From positions 62,001 through 126,000 of the forward strand of contig JAPKBG010000001.1 in the NCBI GenBank assembly GCA_028823485.1: a DNA stretch of 64,000 nt. The letters are read 5' to 3'. Of this stretch, positions 38,777 to 49,247 are shown piece by piece (within the stretch, counting starts at the first letter, position 1; the number at the start of each line of letters is the position of its first letter). This DNA comes from Methylophilaceae bacterium. Its GTDB lineage: Bacteria > Pseudomonadota > Gammaproteobacteria > Burkholderiales > Methylophilaceae. The position numbers and the translations under genes are program-made. A model generated the notes under the pieces. The model was not told the origin of the DNA, searched no databases, and saw only the letters and a list, made by a program, of their open reading frames with translations.

Positions 38777-39362
38777 CTAGAAATCGGTAGTTAATACTTG
38801 TTTATTAATCGCACCATCTATCAGTAATTTAGCTGCTTTCTTAGCATATTTAATCGCACCAGAGCCACGTTTCATTTGCTCTGCTTGCACAGCACCTTCA
38901 AAAAGCAATGATAACTGCAAGGCTAAACCATCAGCATCTTTAATATTGGCTTCACCAGCTAGTTTGCCAATATATTGTCTAAACTCACGTGATTGCTTGG
39001 AGGATAATTGGTGGATTGGATTTTCTTCATTAGGGAACTCTGCTGATGCTTTAATAAAGCCCATGCCTAGAAAGCTTGGTGAAGTAATCCACTCCTCAAT
39101 AAAATCAAATAGCTGTTTGATTTTATCTGCAGGGGCTTTGCTATTGCTGCTTAATTTATTATCTAGCCAATTTTGAAAGTCTTGCTGACTCTTCTTGAGC
39201 ACTTCAAGAATAAGCCCTTCTTTTGTGTGAAAGTGCTTATAAAGTGTCATTTTAGTTGTACCAGCAACGGCAACAATCGTATCTACACCCGTAGAGTTAA
39301 TACCGCGGGTTTGGAATAAATCGGTTTGTTGTATTTAGTATTTTGTCTTTTAACACACTCAT
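38777..39362 (-). pseudogene. TetR-family transcriptional regulator, frameshifted near the start
   Basis: The 157 codons from ATG 39250 give the end of a TetR DNA-binding helix (MTLYKHFHTKEG) plus the ligand domain. Upstream in the same frame the rest of the helix-turn-helix is readable (LFQTRGINSTGVDTIVAVAGTTK) up to a TAA. The likely true start is ATG 39362 (MSVLKDKILNTT) in another frame. A one-base change near 39325 therefore separates the first twelve codons. Translation from 39250 would give a protein without most of its DNA-binding helix. A single lesion means error or recent loss are both possible. Confidence 0.75.
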
Positions 39363-39547
39363 GGAACAAGTATATCATGGGTGTTTATTTTTTGTTATAT
39401 GGTATACAGACTTGTCAATTATTGTAATCTTTACCTTGGATTATCTAATCTTTTAGCAATGTATATTCTGTTATTTCTTTAATAAATAATACAGAACGGT
39501 ATAGTATATATCGTCATTAGTTATTGAGCACATTAACAAACCTAATA

Positions 39548-40104
39548 ATGTTGCTAGGCGCAATTGCAATAACAGCTTGTGTCAGTAATGGTGGTACAGC
39601 AGCAAGTAGTAATAATATAAGTGTTGTTCAGACGGTCGCGATTAATGCGCCAACAAGTTAGGAATGGGCAAAAGTAAATGATTTTTATGATTTAGGGGCA
39701 TGGCATCCAGTCGTGGCAAAACTTAGATAGTCAGTGGAGCCAATAACCAAAAAAGTGCAGTTCGCTTATTAATGTTACAAGATGACGGTCAAACTACAGT
39801 AACATTAACAGCATACACATCAGTACTGAATACATATTCTTGTGTCCTTAATCAAGGTGAGTTGCCTGTTAGTGCTTATACTTCAACCATTCAAGTATTG
39901 CTAACAGCGGCAGGCTCGAATGTTATTTGGAAAGGTAATTTCAAACGTAAGGATTTATCAGAAAATCTAGTTAAAGGGCAGGGTGACGAAACGGCAACGA
40001 CAATCATCCATTCTTTGTATCGTGGTGGTTTAGATAATTTAAAAAATATCAGAGTAATATTTTTTAATATTGGCTGGTCATTTAGTGCCGCTAGATTTAT
40101 GTAG
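39548..40104 (+). pseudogene. SRPBCC (polyketide-cyclase-like) lipoprotein, degraded
   Basis: A lipoprotein-like start (MLLGAIAITACVSNG) is followed by SVVQTVAINAPTS, a TAG at 39659-39661, and WAKVNDFYDLGAWHP. A frameshift near 39715 follows, then TAG at 39724-39726, then the open part IVSGANNQK and LMLQDDGQTTVTLTAYTSV to the end. This matches SRPBCC/MxaD-like periplasmic proteins. Three lesions make it a pseudogene. It overlaps the next broken gene tail to tail at 40097-40104. Confidence 0.8.
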
Positions 40105-40833
40105 ACTTCTTCATGAGCATCGGTGTGTAAGTGCAACGAATTTTGCTAAGTAATTCTCTTGCCAGCTTTTGCTCTCTGGGGTCTATGCTGATTTGACCAA
40201 GTATAATATTTTTGAAATAAACTGATTTGTCCGCATCTGGTAGCTGAACTGCTTCTAGTAAGCGGCAGTTTCCACTTCGCATTTGTTTAATTTGTTTAAT
40301 GAGTGCAGTCGTGTTTTGCGGTGAAACGACTGAGGCTGTTGGCTTCAATGCTGATTCTTGTGTGGCAGCCGTCATTTGAGGCGCTGGATCCAGTAAGGAC
40401 TTGTAAAGAAAAAATAAACCACCGCCAATAATTAATGTCCCAATGAAGCTAGCAGCAATTGCGTAAACTGACGATCTGGCAATATGGAACTCTTTCTTTG
40501 TGCTGTAATGAGTGCTTCTGCTGCGCTTTTAGCATGTCTTAACGCCGCTTGGTTGTGGCCGATTAATTTTTCTTACATCGCTGAGATAGCCATCATGTGT
40601 AGCTGAGTTGCGAGCATTTCTGGTAATGCAGCACCGCCTTTTGCCGCCTCTAAACTTAAGTATGCTTTTAATGCCGCCGCATCAGATGGCTCGACTGTTT
40701 TCCATTGCTCACTGATGCCAGGCACCTCAGTCCAATCATCCAGGATATCAAACAGGCTCAGGAGTCGCACTTGCGGCTATTTTTCTGCTTTCGTGACCAT
40801 TTGTACTAGCCAGTTTGAGTTTAGAATATCCAT
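40097..40833 (-). pseudogene. Membrane protein of unknown function, degraded
   Basis: From ATG 40833 the frame reads MDILNSNWLVQMVTKAEK, a TAG at 40777-40779, then PQVRLLSLFDILDDW and KAYLSLEAAKGGAALPEML. A TAA at 40573-40575 follows, then EKLIGHNQAALRHAKSA. A frameshift near 40500 follows, in an A-rich stretch. It resumes with one membrane helix (YAIAASFIGTLIIGGGLFFLY) and a soluble C-terminal domain (KDS-free, Lys/Leu rich) to the stop at 40097. I do not recognise the family. Two stops and one frameshift show decay. Confidence 0.75.
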
Positions 40834-40845
40834 GGCGCTTATCAT

Positions 40846-41256
40846 TTAAAAAGGTTTGACGACCACCAGGATAACAATGGCTGTTAATGCGATGACAGGC
40901 AGTTCATTGAACCAGCGAAACCAGAGGTGTGTACGTTGGTTTCTCCCAGCTTGAAAATTACGCATGATTTTACCGCAATACCAATGGTAAGCAATTAAGC
41001 CAAGTACCAAAGTTAGTTTTGGATGCATCCATTTGCCAGTGATGCCGTAACCCAGCCATAGCCACAAGCCGAAGCCCAATGCTAATAAGGCTAAAGGCAA
41101 CATAAAGCGATAAAGCTTTTGCTCCATGAGTGTTAAGCGTTGAATGGCATCTGGATTGGTTTCCATAGCGTGATTAACAAATATTCGAGGCAAGTAAAAT
41201 AAGCCAGCAAACCAGCTGGTGACAAAAATAATATGAAATGCTTTAACCCACAACAT
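40846..41256 (-). CDS. hemJ: Protoporphyrinogen IX oxidase HemJ
   Basis: The 136-residue four-helix membrane protein has the HemJ marks: WVKAFHIIFVTSWFAGLFYLPR with the conserved His near residue 8, the Met/Lys positions of the central helices (KLTLVLGLIAYHWYC) and RWFNELPVIALTAIVIL at the end. HemJ performs the penultimate heme step in bacteria lacking HemG and HemY. The ATG overlaps the stop of the TlpA-like gene (TAATG), so the two are coupled. Confidence 0.95.
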   Translation of the reverse strand: MLWVKAFHIIFVTSWFAGLFYLPRIFVNHAMETNPDAIQRLTLMEQKLYRFMLPLALLALGFGLWLWLGYGITGKWMHPKLTLVLGLIAYHWYCGKIMRNFQAGRNQRTHLWFRWFNELPVIALTAIVILVVVKPF

Positions 41257-41765
41257 TAGCTTAATTCCTTATCTAAAAATGTACGTAGTTTCTCAAAATT
41301 CAGTGTCCCAATAGCACGTTGTATACGTTTACCTTTCTTATTGTACAGATAAGCCGTCGGCGTTACATTAACGCTGCCAAATCGGCGGGAGATATCGCCA
41401 TAGCTATCATGCATCACTGGAAAGGGTAAGCTTTTTTGTTTAGCATAAGAGACAACTTGAGCAGGGGGGTCATATGACATTGCAACAGCAATGATTTCCA
41501 ATCCTTTGCTTTGGTATTGTTCATAGGTTTGTATGAGTTCGGGCATTTCCGCAACACAGCTTTTACAATCTGTTGCCCAAAAGTTAACCAGTACGACTTT
41601 GCCTTTAAGTGATGCCATATTGAAAACTTCACCTTTAATCGTTGTGAAGGTCACATTAGGTGTTTCTAGTTGGATGAACCGAGAGTAGCTAAATATTGCA
41701 ATGATGCTAAGCAGTAAAGCTGTAAACAAAGCTTTTTTATACCTGTGGATAGATGATAATTGCAT
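41256..41765 (-). CDS. TlpA/ResA-like membrane-anchored thioredoxin
   Basis: The 169-residue protein has an N-terminal anchor (ALFTALLLSIIAIFSYS). A thioredoxin domain follows with KGKVVLVNFWATDCKSCVAEMPEL, in which the redox pair is Cys-Lys-Ser-Cys (about residues 68-71). A cis-Pro region (VTPTAYLY) follows. Relatives reduce periplasmic disulfides, for example during cytochrome c maturation. It is co-translated with hemJ. The partner is unknown. Confidence 0.92.
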   Translation of the reverse strand: MQLSSIHRYKKALFTALLLSIIAIFSYSRFIQLETPNVTFTTIKGEVFNMASLKGKVVLVNFWATDCKSCVAEMPELIQTYEQYQSKGLEIIAVAMSYDPPAQVVSYAKQKSLPFPVMHDSYGDISRRFGSVNVTPTAYLYNKKGKRIQRAIGTLNFEKLRTFLDKELS

Positions 41766-41960
41766 GGTTAGATTGTAACGCCTTTACTGGTATTTTGATA
41801 TGCAGTTGATGTTGCTGCCCACACCAGCTACGTATTTTCAAGGTGTGACCCACATGCTATAATTATTCTTTGTTTTGGATGAACATTCTTTACATAGATA
41901 CACTCTATATTCAACTGATTGCAAAGTCGACCATACTGGTCCTAAAGATACTGAGATAAC

Positions 41961-43658
41961 ATGTCTAAACATAATTCTAATATAGCCTTAATTAGCGATC
42001 TGAAAGCCATCGTTGGCGCATCGTATACCATTACAAGTGCCGTAAAAATGGAACCTTACAGCAAGGGCTTTCGCTTTGGTTCGGGTGGTGCGCTGACCGT
42101 AGCGCGTCCAGCTAATTTAGTTGAAATTTGGAAAGTGCTGAAAGCCTGTGAAAAAGCAGGTGTCGCTATCATTATGCAAGCGGCGAATACTGGTTTAACA
42201 GGGGGTTCAACGCCTGACGGTAATGATTATGATCGCCCGATTGTAATTGTGAACACCATGCGTATCGATCAAATCCAACTGATTGATGATGCTAAGCAAA
42301 TTATCGGCTTACCGGGCAGTACTTTATTTGGTTTAGAAGAAACCTTAAAGCCTTACGGACGTGAGCCTCATTCTGTCATTGGTTCTTCTTGTATTGGCGC
42401 CTCCATTGTTGGCGGCGTCTGTAACAACTCCGGGGGTGCATTGGTACGACGTGGCCCAGCCTATACCGAGCTATCATTGTTCGCACAAGTTGACGCTAGT
42501 GGTGAGTTGAGCTTGGTGAATAACTTAGGTATTGATCTTGGTAACACGCCAGAAGAAATCCTAACCAACTTACAAGAACAGAACTACAAGCAAACTGATA
42601 TTCAATATCCCGATAAACTCGCTTCAGACAATATCTATCACGAACGCGTGCGTGAAGTGGATGCAGATACGCCTGCTCGTTTTAATAACGACGGCCGCCG
42701 TCTGCATGAATCTGCTGGCTGTGCGGGTAAGTTGGCTGTGTTTGCTGTGCGTGTGGATACGTACCCGATTGAAAAGCAGCAAGTCTTTTATATTGGTACT
42801 AATGATGACCAAGTGCTGGAAACCATGCGCCGCAATATTCTCACTCAGTTTAAAACGCTTCCTGTTTCAGGTGAGTATTTGCACCGTGATTGTTATGCGG
42901 TGAGTAAAAAATATGGCAAAGATACTTTTGTTGTGATTGACAAATTAGGTTCTAAATTCATCCCTAAATTGTTTGGCATCAAGCGCACGGTAGACCGCAT
43001 TGCCAGTAACTTTGTATTCCTGCCGAATAAATTATCTGAAGCCATCATGCAATGGGTGAGCTATTTACTGCCCAACCATTTGCCTAAACGCATGGATGAA
43101 TACCATGAGCAATATCAACATCACTGGATTCTAGAAATGAGTGGTGAAGGCATAGCAGAAGCGCGTGCTTATTTAAGTGAGTTCTTTAAAGTGCACGAAG
43201 GCAACCACTTCGAATGCACGCAAGAAGAGGGCGAGAAAGCCATCCTACATCGCTTTGTGGCCGGTGGTGCCATTGGCCGCTATAAAGTGCTTAAAGGTGA
43301 CGCTGTCGGCCCAATGATGACGGTTGATATCGCTTTGCGCCGTAACGAAGAAAAATGGTTTGAAGAATTACCAAAAGAGATTGATGATTTAATTGAGGCT
43401 AAATTCTACTACGGCCATTTGTTCTGCCACGTCATGCATCAAAACTATGTGCTCAAAAAAGGCGTAGATGCCAAAGCTTTGAAACAGAAGATACTCGACT
43501 CATTCGATGCGCGTGGCGCAGAATATCCAGCCGAGCATAATGTGGGACATGAGTATGCTGCTAAAGATGTGCTTAAAACCTTCTATCGTAAGCTAGATCC
43601 AACCAACACCTTTAATCCTGGGATTGGTAAGACTAGTAAGTTGAAGGGTTGGAAGTAG
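41961..43658 (+). CDS. dld: Quinone-dependent D-lactate dehydrogenase
   Basis: The 565-residue peripheral membrane flavoprotein resembles E. coli Dld (571 residues). It has an N-terminal PCMH FAD domain (QAANTGLTGGSTPDGNDYDR, IGSSCIGASIVGGVCNNSGGALVRRGP), a cap/membrane-binding domain (LPKRMDEYHEQYQHHWILEM) and a C-terminal end (AEYPAEHNVGHEY, DPTNTFNPGIGKTSK). It oxidises D-lactate and passes electrons to ubiquinone. It stands alone, with its own upstream region (41766-41960). Confidence 0.96.
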   Translation: MSKHNSNIALISDLKAIVGASYTITSAVKMEPYSKGFRFGSGGALTVARPANLVEIWKVLKACEKAGVAIIMQAANTGLTGGSTPDGNDYDRPIVIVNTMRIDQIQLIDDAKQIIGLPGSTLFGLEETLKPYGREPHSVIGSSCIGASIVGGVCNNSGGALVRRGPAYTELSLFAQVDASGELSLVNNLGIDLGNTPEEILTNLQEQNYKQTDIQYPDKLASDNIYHERVREVDADTPARFNNDGRRLHESAGCAGKLAVFAVRVDTYPIEKQQVFYIGTNDDQVLETMRRNILTQFKTLPVSGEYLHRDCYAVSKKYGKDTFVVIDKLGSKFIPKLFGIKRTVDRIASNFVFLPNKLSEAIMQWVSYLLPNHLPKRMDEYHEQYQHHWILEMSGEGIAEARAYLSEFFKVHEGNHFECTQEEGEKAILHRFVAGGAIGRYKVLKGDAVGPMMTVDIALRRNEEKWFEELPKEIDDLIEAKFYYGHLFCHVMHQNYVLKKGVDAKALKQKILDSFDARGAEYPAEHNVGHEYAAKDVLKTFYRKLDPTNTFNPGIGKTSKLKGWK

Positions 43659-43679
43659 CGTTAAATGGTCAACGTTGAA

Positions 43680-43915
43680 CTACTTCTTTGGTTTGATACT
43701 AACAACTATAGGAGTTGACATTGCATGAGGGTTTGTTTCTTTTAATATAAAATTAAGGGTGCCAGTGATTAGCTCATTATCCTCTTTTCTAATTATCATG
43801 GTATGCATTTTTAACACGGGTAATTGGAGTGAAATTGGCTTGTTATTGGCAGGAATGCGCTAAATAAAGGCGGTATTAAGAGAAAACGACTCAAGAATGA
43901 GTACGTTTAAACATT
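43680..43915 (-). pseudogene. C-terminal remnant of an unknown gene
   Basis: In the 390-base gap between dld and serA an open minus-strand frame ends at TAG 43680-43682. It reads LQLPVLKMHTMIIRKEDNE, then LITGTLNFILKETNPHAMS and VVSIKPKK. Upstream, across a TAG at 43860-43862, it continues with LNVLILESFSLNTAFI in the same frame. There is no credible start codon or ribosome-binding site. The sequence has protein-like composition but no recognised family. The rest of the gap holds only the serA terminator. Confidence 0.4.
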
Positions 43916-43998
43916 AAAAATGAAAATTGATCAAAGTGCGAATATTTAACTGTGCCGTGCAAAGGTCTTTTTATAATATTCTATGTTGTTTTGAGCAT

Positions 43999-44030
43999 AA
44001 AAAAGCCTTGCAAACATGCAAGGCTTTTTT
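43999..44030. terminator. Bidirectional rho-independent terminator after serA
   Basis: A perfect 14-bp stem (AAAAAAGCCTTGCA, 43999-44012, with 44017-44030) and an AACA loop carry A- and T-runs on both flanks. It ends the minus-strand serA transcript 20 bases after the stop. Confidence 0.93.
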
Positions 44031-44050
44031 GGCAGAGTGAAGGTTTGAAA

Positions 44051-45280
44051 TTAGTAAAGCAATCTCAAACGAATCGTACCTTCAACTTTACCCAACTGAT
44101 CAAATGCTTGTTGTGAATCTGCATTGGCAACATCCATTACCAAGTAACCAATATCGTTACTAGTCATTAAGCTTTGCGCGAGGATGTTAATATTTCCTGC
44201 TGCAAACAGATGGTTAATCTTAGATAACACACCTGGTTTGTTATGGTGGATATGTAGTAAACGATGTGTATTCGCTTGTTGTGGCATAGCGATATTAGGG
44301 AAGTTAACCGCTGATTCTGTTGTTCCGCTGTTAGCGTATTGTACGAATTTCTCGCCGACTTCTAAACCGATGTTCGCTTGTGCTTCAGCTGTTGAACCGC
44401 CAATGTGCGGCGTTAGAATGACATTATCAAAACCACGTAATGGTGAGTCTAAAGGTTCAGCGTTTGATTTTGGCTCGGTTGGGAATACGTCAATGGCTGC
44501 GCCACGTAGTTTGCCGTTTTCAATCACTTCAGCTAAGTCTTCAATTTGTACACAAGTACCACGAGCGGCGTTGATGAAGATAGAACCCTTCTTCATTTGC
44601 TCGAACTCAGCTTTTGCCATCATGTTTTTAGTTGATGGTAGCTCTGGGACATGTAATGTCACTACGTCCGCTGTACTTAGTAGCTCTTTCATGGTGCCAA
44701 CTTGTCTTGCGTTGCCTAATGGCAATTTAGTAATTGCATCATAGTAAATCACTTGCATGCCTAGGCTTTCAGCTAAGACTGACAGCTGTGAACCAATGCT
44801 GCCGTAACCGACGATGCCTAAGATTTTTCCACGGGCTTCGTTAGAGTCTTTAGCGCTTTTTGGCCAGCTACCTTTGTGCACTTTTTTGCTTTTAGCAGGG
44901 ATGCCACGTAGTAATAGAATCAATTGACCAATCACAAGTTCAGCAACTGAGCGTGTGTTTGAGTATGGGGCGTTAAAGACTGGAATGCCTTTTTCGCGCG
45001 CCGCGTCTAAATCGACTTGGTTGGTACCAATGCAGAAGCAGCCGATAGCAGTGAGTCGTTCAGCCGCATCTAATACTTTTTTGGTTAATTGTGTTCTTGA
45101 ACGAATGCCAACAAAACGCGCATCTTTAATTTTTTCAATTAATTCGGCCTCGTCTAAGGCATACGTAATATATTCAATATTTTCAAAGCCAGCGTTGTTA
45201 AGCATGTCGACGGCATTTTGATGAACGCCTTCTAATAATAGAAATCGGGTAGATGATTTAATATTTGCTTGTAATTCCAT
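44051..45280 (-). CDS. serA: D-3-phosphoglycerate dehydrogenase
   Basis: The 409-residue enzyme, similar in length to E. coli SerA (410), takes 3-phosphoglycerate into serine synthesis. It has the NAD-binding GIVGYGSIGSQLSVLAESLG motif (about residues 155-174). The catalytic region is FINAARGTCVQIEDL and LTPHIGGSTAEAQ (Arg, Glu, His triad), and a C-terminal ACT domain (LLHIHHNKPGVLSKINHLF) senses serine in relatives. It reads from its own start 185 bases after slmA. Confidence 0.97.
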   Translation of the reverse strand: MELQANIKSSTRFLLLEGVHQNAVDMLNNAGFENIEYITYALDEAELIEKIKDARFVGIRSRTQLTKKVLDAAERLTAIGCFCIGTNQVDLDAAREKGIPVFNAPYSNTRSVAELVIGQLILLLRGIPAKSKKVHKGSWPKSAKDSNEARGKILGIVGYGSIGSQLSVLAESLGMQVIYYDAITKLPLGNARQVGTMKELLSTADVVTLHVPELPSTKNMMAKAEFEQMKKGSIFINAARGTCVQIEDLAEVIENGKLRGAAIDVFPTEPKSNAEPLDSPLRGFDNVILTPHIGGSTAEAQANIGLEVGEKFVQYANSGTTESAVNFPNIAMPQQANTHRLLHIHHNKPGVLSKINHLFAAGNINILAQSLMTSNDIGYLVMDVANADSQQAFDQLGKVEGTIRLRLLY

Positions 45281-45465
45281 GGTTGATGAATTCTCAATTA
45301 AGATGGTTTAAATTAGGGCACTGTTAACCTTACGGCTAAAAATGAAGTCATGGATTTTAACATATTCAACCGAATGTATAGTGAGTATATGTTACTGCTT
45401 GTTAAGCTTGTTCTAGTCGTTGAGTGTGACATGCTTAATGCGTGGCGAGCGCCAGTGACTGTTAT

Positions 45466-46023
45466 TTAAATCATGCTTGCTAATTGTTGCTGCACATATT
45501 CGAGTGGCTTGCGTTTGAAACCGCTCTTCGCATACTGATGCCAGCGACCAACGACGAAACATAACATCATATTGGCTTGGCTTTCTGGCTGTATTTCTTT
45601 TCCAGATTCTGCAATGGATACTTTTAGACACTGTTTGAGCGACACTTCGATACGATCATACAGCTGGTTAATACGCTCTTGTAGTCTTTCGTTTTCATTC
45701 ACCAGAGCATCGCCAATCAGTACGCGCGTCATGCCAGGGTTCTTTTCGGCAAATCTAAGCAACATGCTAACGATGAGTAAAATCTGTTTACCACCATCTT
45801 CTTCTTCAGTCGTGATTTTGTTAATGACGCCAAAAATGCTGGTTTCGATAAATTCAATTAGGCCTTCAAACATTTGTGCTTTAGTCGCAAAGTGACGATA
45901 AAGCGCCGCTTCTGACACGCCTAATTTGGCAGCTAATGCAGCAGTTGTGATTTTTTCACGTTTAGGGTTTTCTAGCATTTTCGCTAATGCTTCTAGAATT
46001 TGTTGTTTACGTTCACCTGCCAT
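45466..46023 (-). CDS. slmA: Nucleoid occlusion factor SlmA
   Basis: The 185-residue TetR-fold protein starts MAGERKQQILEALAKML. Its helix-turn-helix is TTAALAAKLGVSEAALYRHF (about residues 26-45) and its C-terminal half is the SlmA type (CFVVGRWHQYAKSGFKRKPLEY). SlmA binds chromosomal sites and blocks FtsZ rings over the nucleoid. It lies 39 bases after a nucleotidase gene in the argA-argB transcript direction. Confidence 0.95.
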   Translation of the reverse strand: MAGERKQQILEALAKMLENPKREKITTAALAAKLGVSEAALYRHFATKAQMFEGLIEFIETSIFGVINKITTEEEDGGKQILLIVSMLLRFAEKNPGMTRVLIGDALVNENERLQERINQLYDRIEVSLKQCLKVSIAESGKEIQPESQANMMLCFVVGRWHQYAKSGFKRKPLEYVQQQLASMI

Positions 46024-46062
46024 ACTAATCCCTGAAATAAACTTTATTAAGTATTATTTTTA

Positions 46063-46692
46063 TTATAGCTTAAGGTTAGCGAGTGCTGACACCTTACTTA
46101 ATCTAAAATCAACAAAATTTGGTTTGGCGATTTTTTTACTTATCCAAATCGTTTTCATCCCAAGCCGTTTTGCGGTCATTAACGCGGCGAGGTTATCTTC
46201 TAACATAATGCAATCACGTGGCTTGGCTTTAATGCTTTTTAATAAACTTTGAAATCCGCGTACAGAAGGTTTTGCATGAAATTTGGTTGATTCTACACTA
46301 AACACCAATTCAAATAAATCGGTGATATTCAGTAAATCTAATACTCGGAGTGCATAGTCACGCGGCGCATTGGTAAAAATCACTTTACGGCCCGATAGGC
46401 TGTTAATCAGGTGGCGTATTCGTTTCGTTTGCACGACTAATTCCGTTAGGTTTTTAAACTGATGCGTTACACGCAAAAAGTGATGTGGGTTTGTGCCATG
46501 ATGTCGCATCAAGCCTTTAAGCGTTGCGCCATACACCTGCCAATAATGTTGGCGTAGGTAATGGGCTTTGTTTTCATCCAACGCAAGCTGATCTTGAATA
46601 TATTGCGTCATGGCGCGATTCATCACGGGAAAGATATGCGTAGAGGCATCGTGTAGCGTATCGTCTAAATCAAATATCCAAACTTTAGACAT
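46063..46692 (-). CDS. HAD-family pyrimidine 5'-nucleotidase
   Basis: The 209-residue hydrolase has the HAD motifs IFDLDDTLHDAS (motif I, about residues 5-16), VIFTNAPRDYAL (motif II) and LEDNLAALMTAKRLGMKTIWI (motif IV), with a helical cap. The family (SDT1/YjjG-like) dephosphorylates pyrimidine and related nucleotides. It sits 15 bases after argB and 39 before slmA, a common betaproteobacterial order. Confidence 0.92.
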   Translation of the reverse strand: MSKVWIFDLDDTLHDASTHIFPVMNRAMTQYIQDQLALDENKAHYLRQHYWQVYGATLKGLMRHHGTNPHHFLRVTHQFKNLTELVVQTKRIRHLINSLSGRKVIFTNAPRDYALRVLDLLNITDLFELVFSVESTKFHAKPSVRGFQSLLKSIKAKPRDCIMLEDNLAALMTAKRLGMKTIWISKKIAKPNFVDFRLSKVSALANLKL

Positions 46693-46707
46693 GCGCGGAT
46701 GTATTAC

Positions 46708-47640
<933 letters not shown>

Positions 47641-49233
47641 TTAGAGCTTTTTCACAAACACTTTGGATTTTCTTTGTAAATTGTAGAGGGTTTGTTTGGA
47701 TTTCGGTAGCTTTTCAAGTGCTAGCAAAGTAAACCCACGCTCTAAGAACCAATGCTCAGCTCGTGTAGTTAAGCAAAATAGCTGATTAAAGCCCAGTTTT
47801 TTTGCTTGTTTTTGACAGTAGTTAAACAGCTTGTCACCGCGGCCACCACCTCTATATTGCGGGTCTATGGCTAAGCAAGCCAGCTCTGCCATTTTATCTT
47901 CAATATAAGGGTGTAACGAGGCGCAACCGATGATGCGATTGTCATACTCAATCACGTAAAAATATTGAATTTCCATTTCGATTTGTTCACGCCCACGCCT
48001 CACTAAAACACCTTGGTTCTCTAAGGGCTTAATCAACATCAAAATACCACCGACATCATCAATGGTCGCTTGGCGCATGGTTTCTAATGGCAGCTCCGTC
48101 ACCATAGTGCCTATGCCGCTTGCGGTAAACAGTTCTTGAATAATCGCGCCATCCACATGCCGCGAAATTAAATGCGTCCGTGTAATGCCATCTTCACTCG
48201 CTCTAGCCGCAGCGCTTAAGTAATACTCAATATCTTCTGAGAAATTTTTTGGCGCATCATTTTCATTGGCATTTTTCAGCAAGTTCTTGGCTTTATGCGT
48301 CGTCATTTCCCGTAGGATTTCGCCGCGTAAGTTTTTGACGCCATCAGTATCCATTAAGAAGATGAGTTTCTCGGCTTGTAAAGCAATGGCAGCGCTTGAC
48401 GCGACATCTTCTAATGTGAGATTGAAGGTTTCGCCAGTAGGGGAATAGCCCATCGGTGATAATAAAACCAACTCGCCATCATCCAGCCGCTTTTGAATGC
48501 TGACGGCGTCAACCTTCCGCACTTCACCCGTATGTTGTAAGTCCACACCATCAATCACGCCCAACGGCTTAGCCGTCACAAAGTTACCACTCGCCACCCG
48601 AATGTCCGCGCCTGCCATCGGTGAATTAGCAATCCCCATCGATAGTAGCGCCTCAATTTCGACGCGCACCCCACCATTGGCCTCTTTCACGGCTTCCATC
48701 GCTGCGTCATCGGTAATGCGTAAACCTTCGTGGTAAGCGGGAGTCAGTTGTTCTCTGAGTAACCGCTGCTCAATTTGCGGACGCGCACCATGCACCAATA
48801 CCAACCTTACTTCTAAGCTGGCGAGTAGATTTAAATCATGCGAGAGTGCAATAAACTGCTGTTCACTCACCACCTCACCACCAAAAGCAATCACAAAAGT
48901 CCGTCCGCCAAACGCATGAATATAAGGCGCGGCAGAACGAAACCAATGTACAAAACCTATCGGATTCTCAAGCGGTGATTCGGTGGCAGTGCTGACAGCG
49001 TTGTTGGTATTGTTCGCATCACTTTCAGCAAATAAGCTGGCTGGCGTGGTGTTGAGCGCACTAGCAATTTTACGTATTTGACCCTCAGAAATACCCAGCT
49101 CGCCACGCTCAATGCGCGATAAATTACCTGCATCAGACTCAATTGCTTTTGCTAACGTATCCAATGTCATTTTTATGGCTTGACGGCGGTTGCGGATGGT
49201 ATTACCTAGTTGCATGATACGCTTAGCCTTCAT
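47641..49233 (-). CDS. argA: N-acetylglutamate synthase (ArgA) with N-terminal Cro/CI-type HTH domain
   Basis: The 530-residue product has three domains. Residues about 7-70 form an XRE (Cro/CI) helix-turn-helix: LGNTIRNRRQAIKMTLDTLA, then DAGNLSRIERGELGISEGQI and a typical ASLF end. A 20-residue polar linker follows. Residues about 92-375 are the amino-acid-kinase domain of classical ArgA (FVIAFGGEVV, LVLVHGARPQIEQRL, GETFNLTLEDVASSAAIAL). Residues about 385-530 are the GNAT domain (LACLAIDPQYRGGGRGDKLF). ArgA starts arginine synthesis and is feedback-inhibited by arginine in relatives. E. coli ArgA lacks the HTH. All parts are in one unbroken frame. Starts at 49233 (ATG) and 49215 (ATG) are possible. 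Confidence 0.95.
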   Translation of the reverse strand: MKAKRIMQLGNTIRNRRQAIKMTLDTLAKAIESDAGNLSRIERGELGISEGQIRKIASALNTTPASLFAESDANNTNNAVSTATESPLENPIGFVHWFRSAAPYIHAFGGRTFVIAFGGEVVSEQQFIALSHDLNLLASLEVRLVLVHGARPQIEQRLLREQLTPAYHEGLRITDDAAMEAVKEANGGVRVEIEALLSMGIANSPMAGADIRVASGNFVTAKPLGVIDGVDLQHTGEVRKVDAVSIQKRLDDGELVLLSPMGYSPTGETFNLTLEDVASSAAIALQAEKLIFLMDTDGVKNLRGEILREMTTHKAKNLLKNANENDAPKNFSEDIEYYLSAAARASEDGITRTHLISRHVDGAIIQELFTASGIGTMVTELPLETMRQATIDDVGGILMLIKPLENQGVLVRRGREQIEMEIQYFYVIEYDNRIIGCASLHPYIEDKMAELACLAIDPQYRGGGRGDKLFNYCQKQAKKLGFNQLFCLTTRAEHWFLERGFTLLALEKLPKSKQTLYNLQRKSKVFVKKL

Positions 49234-49247
49234 TTAATGTAAATAAT

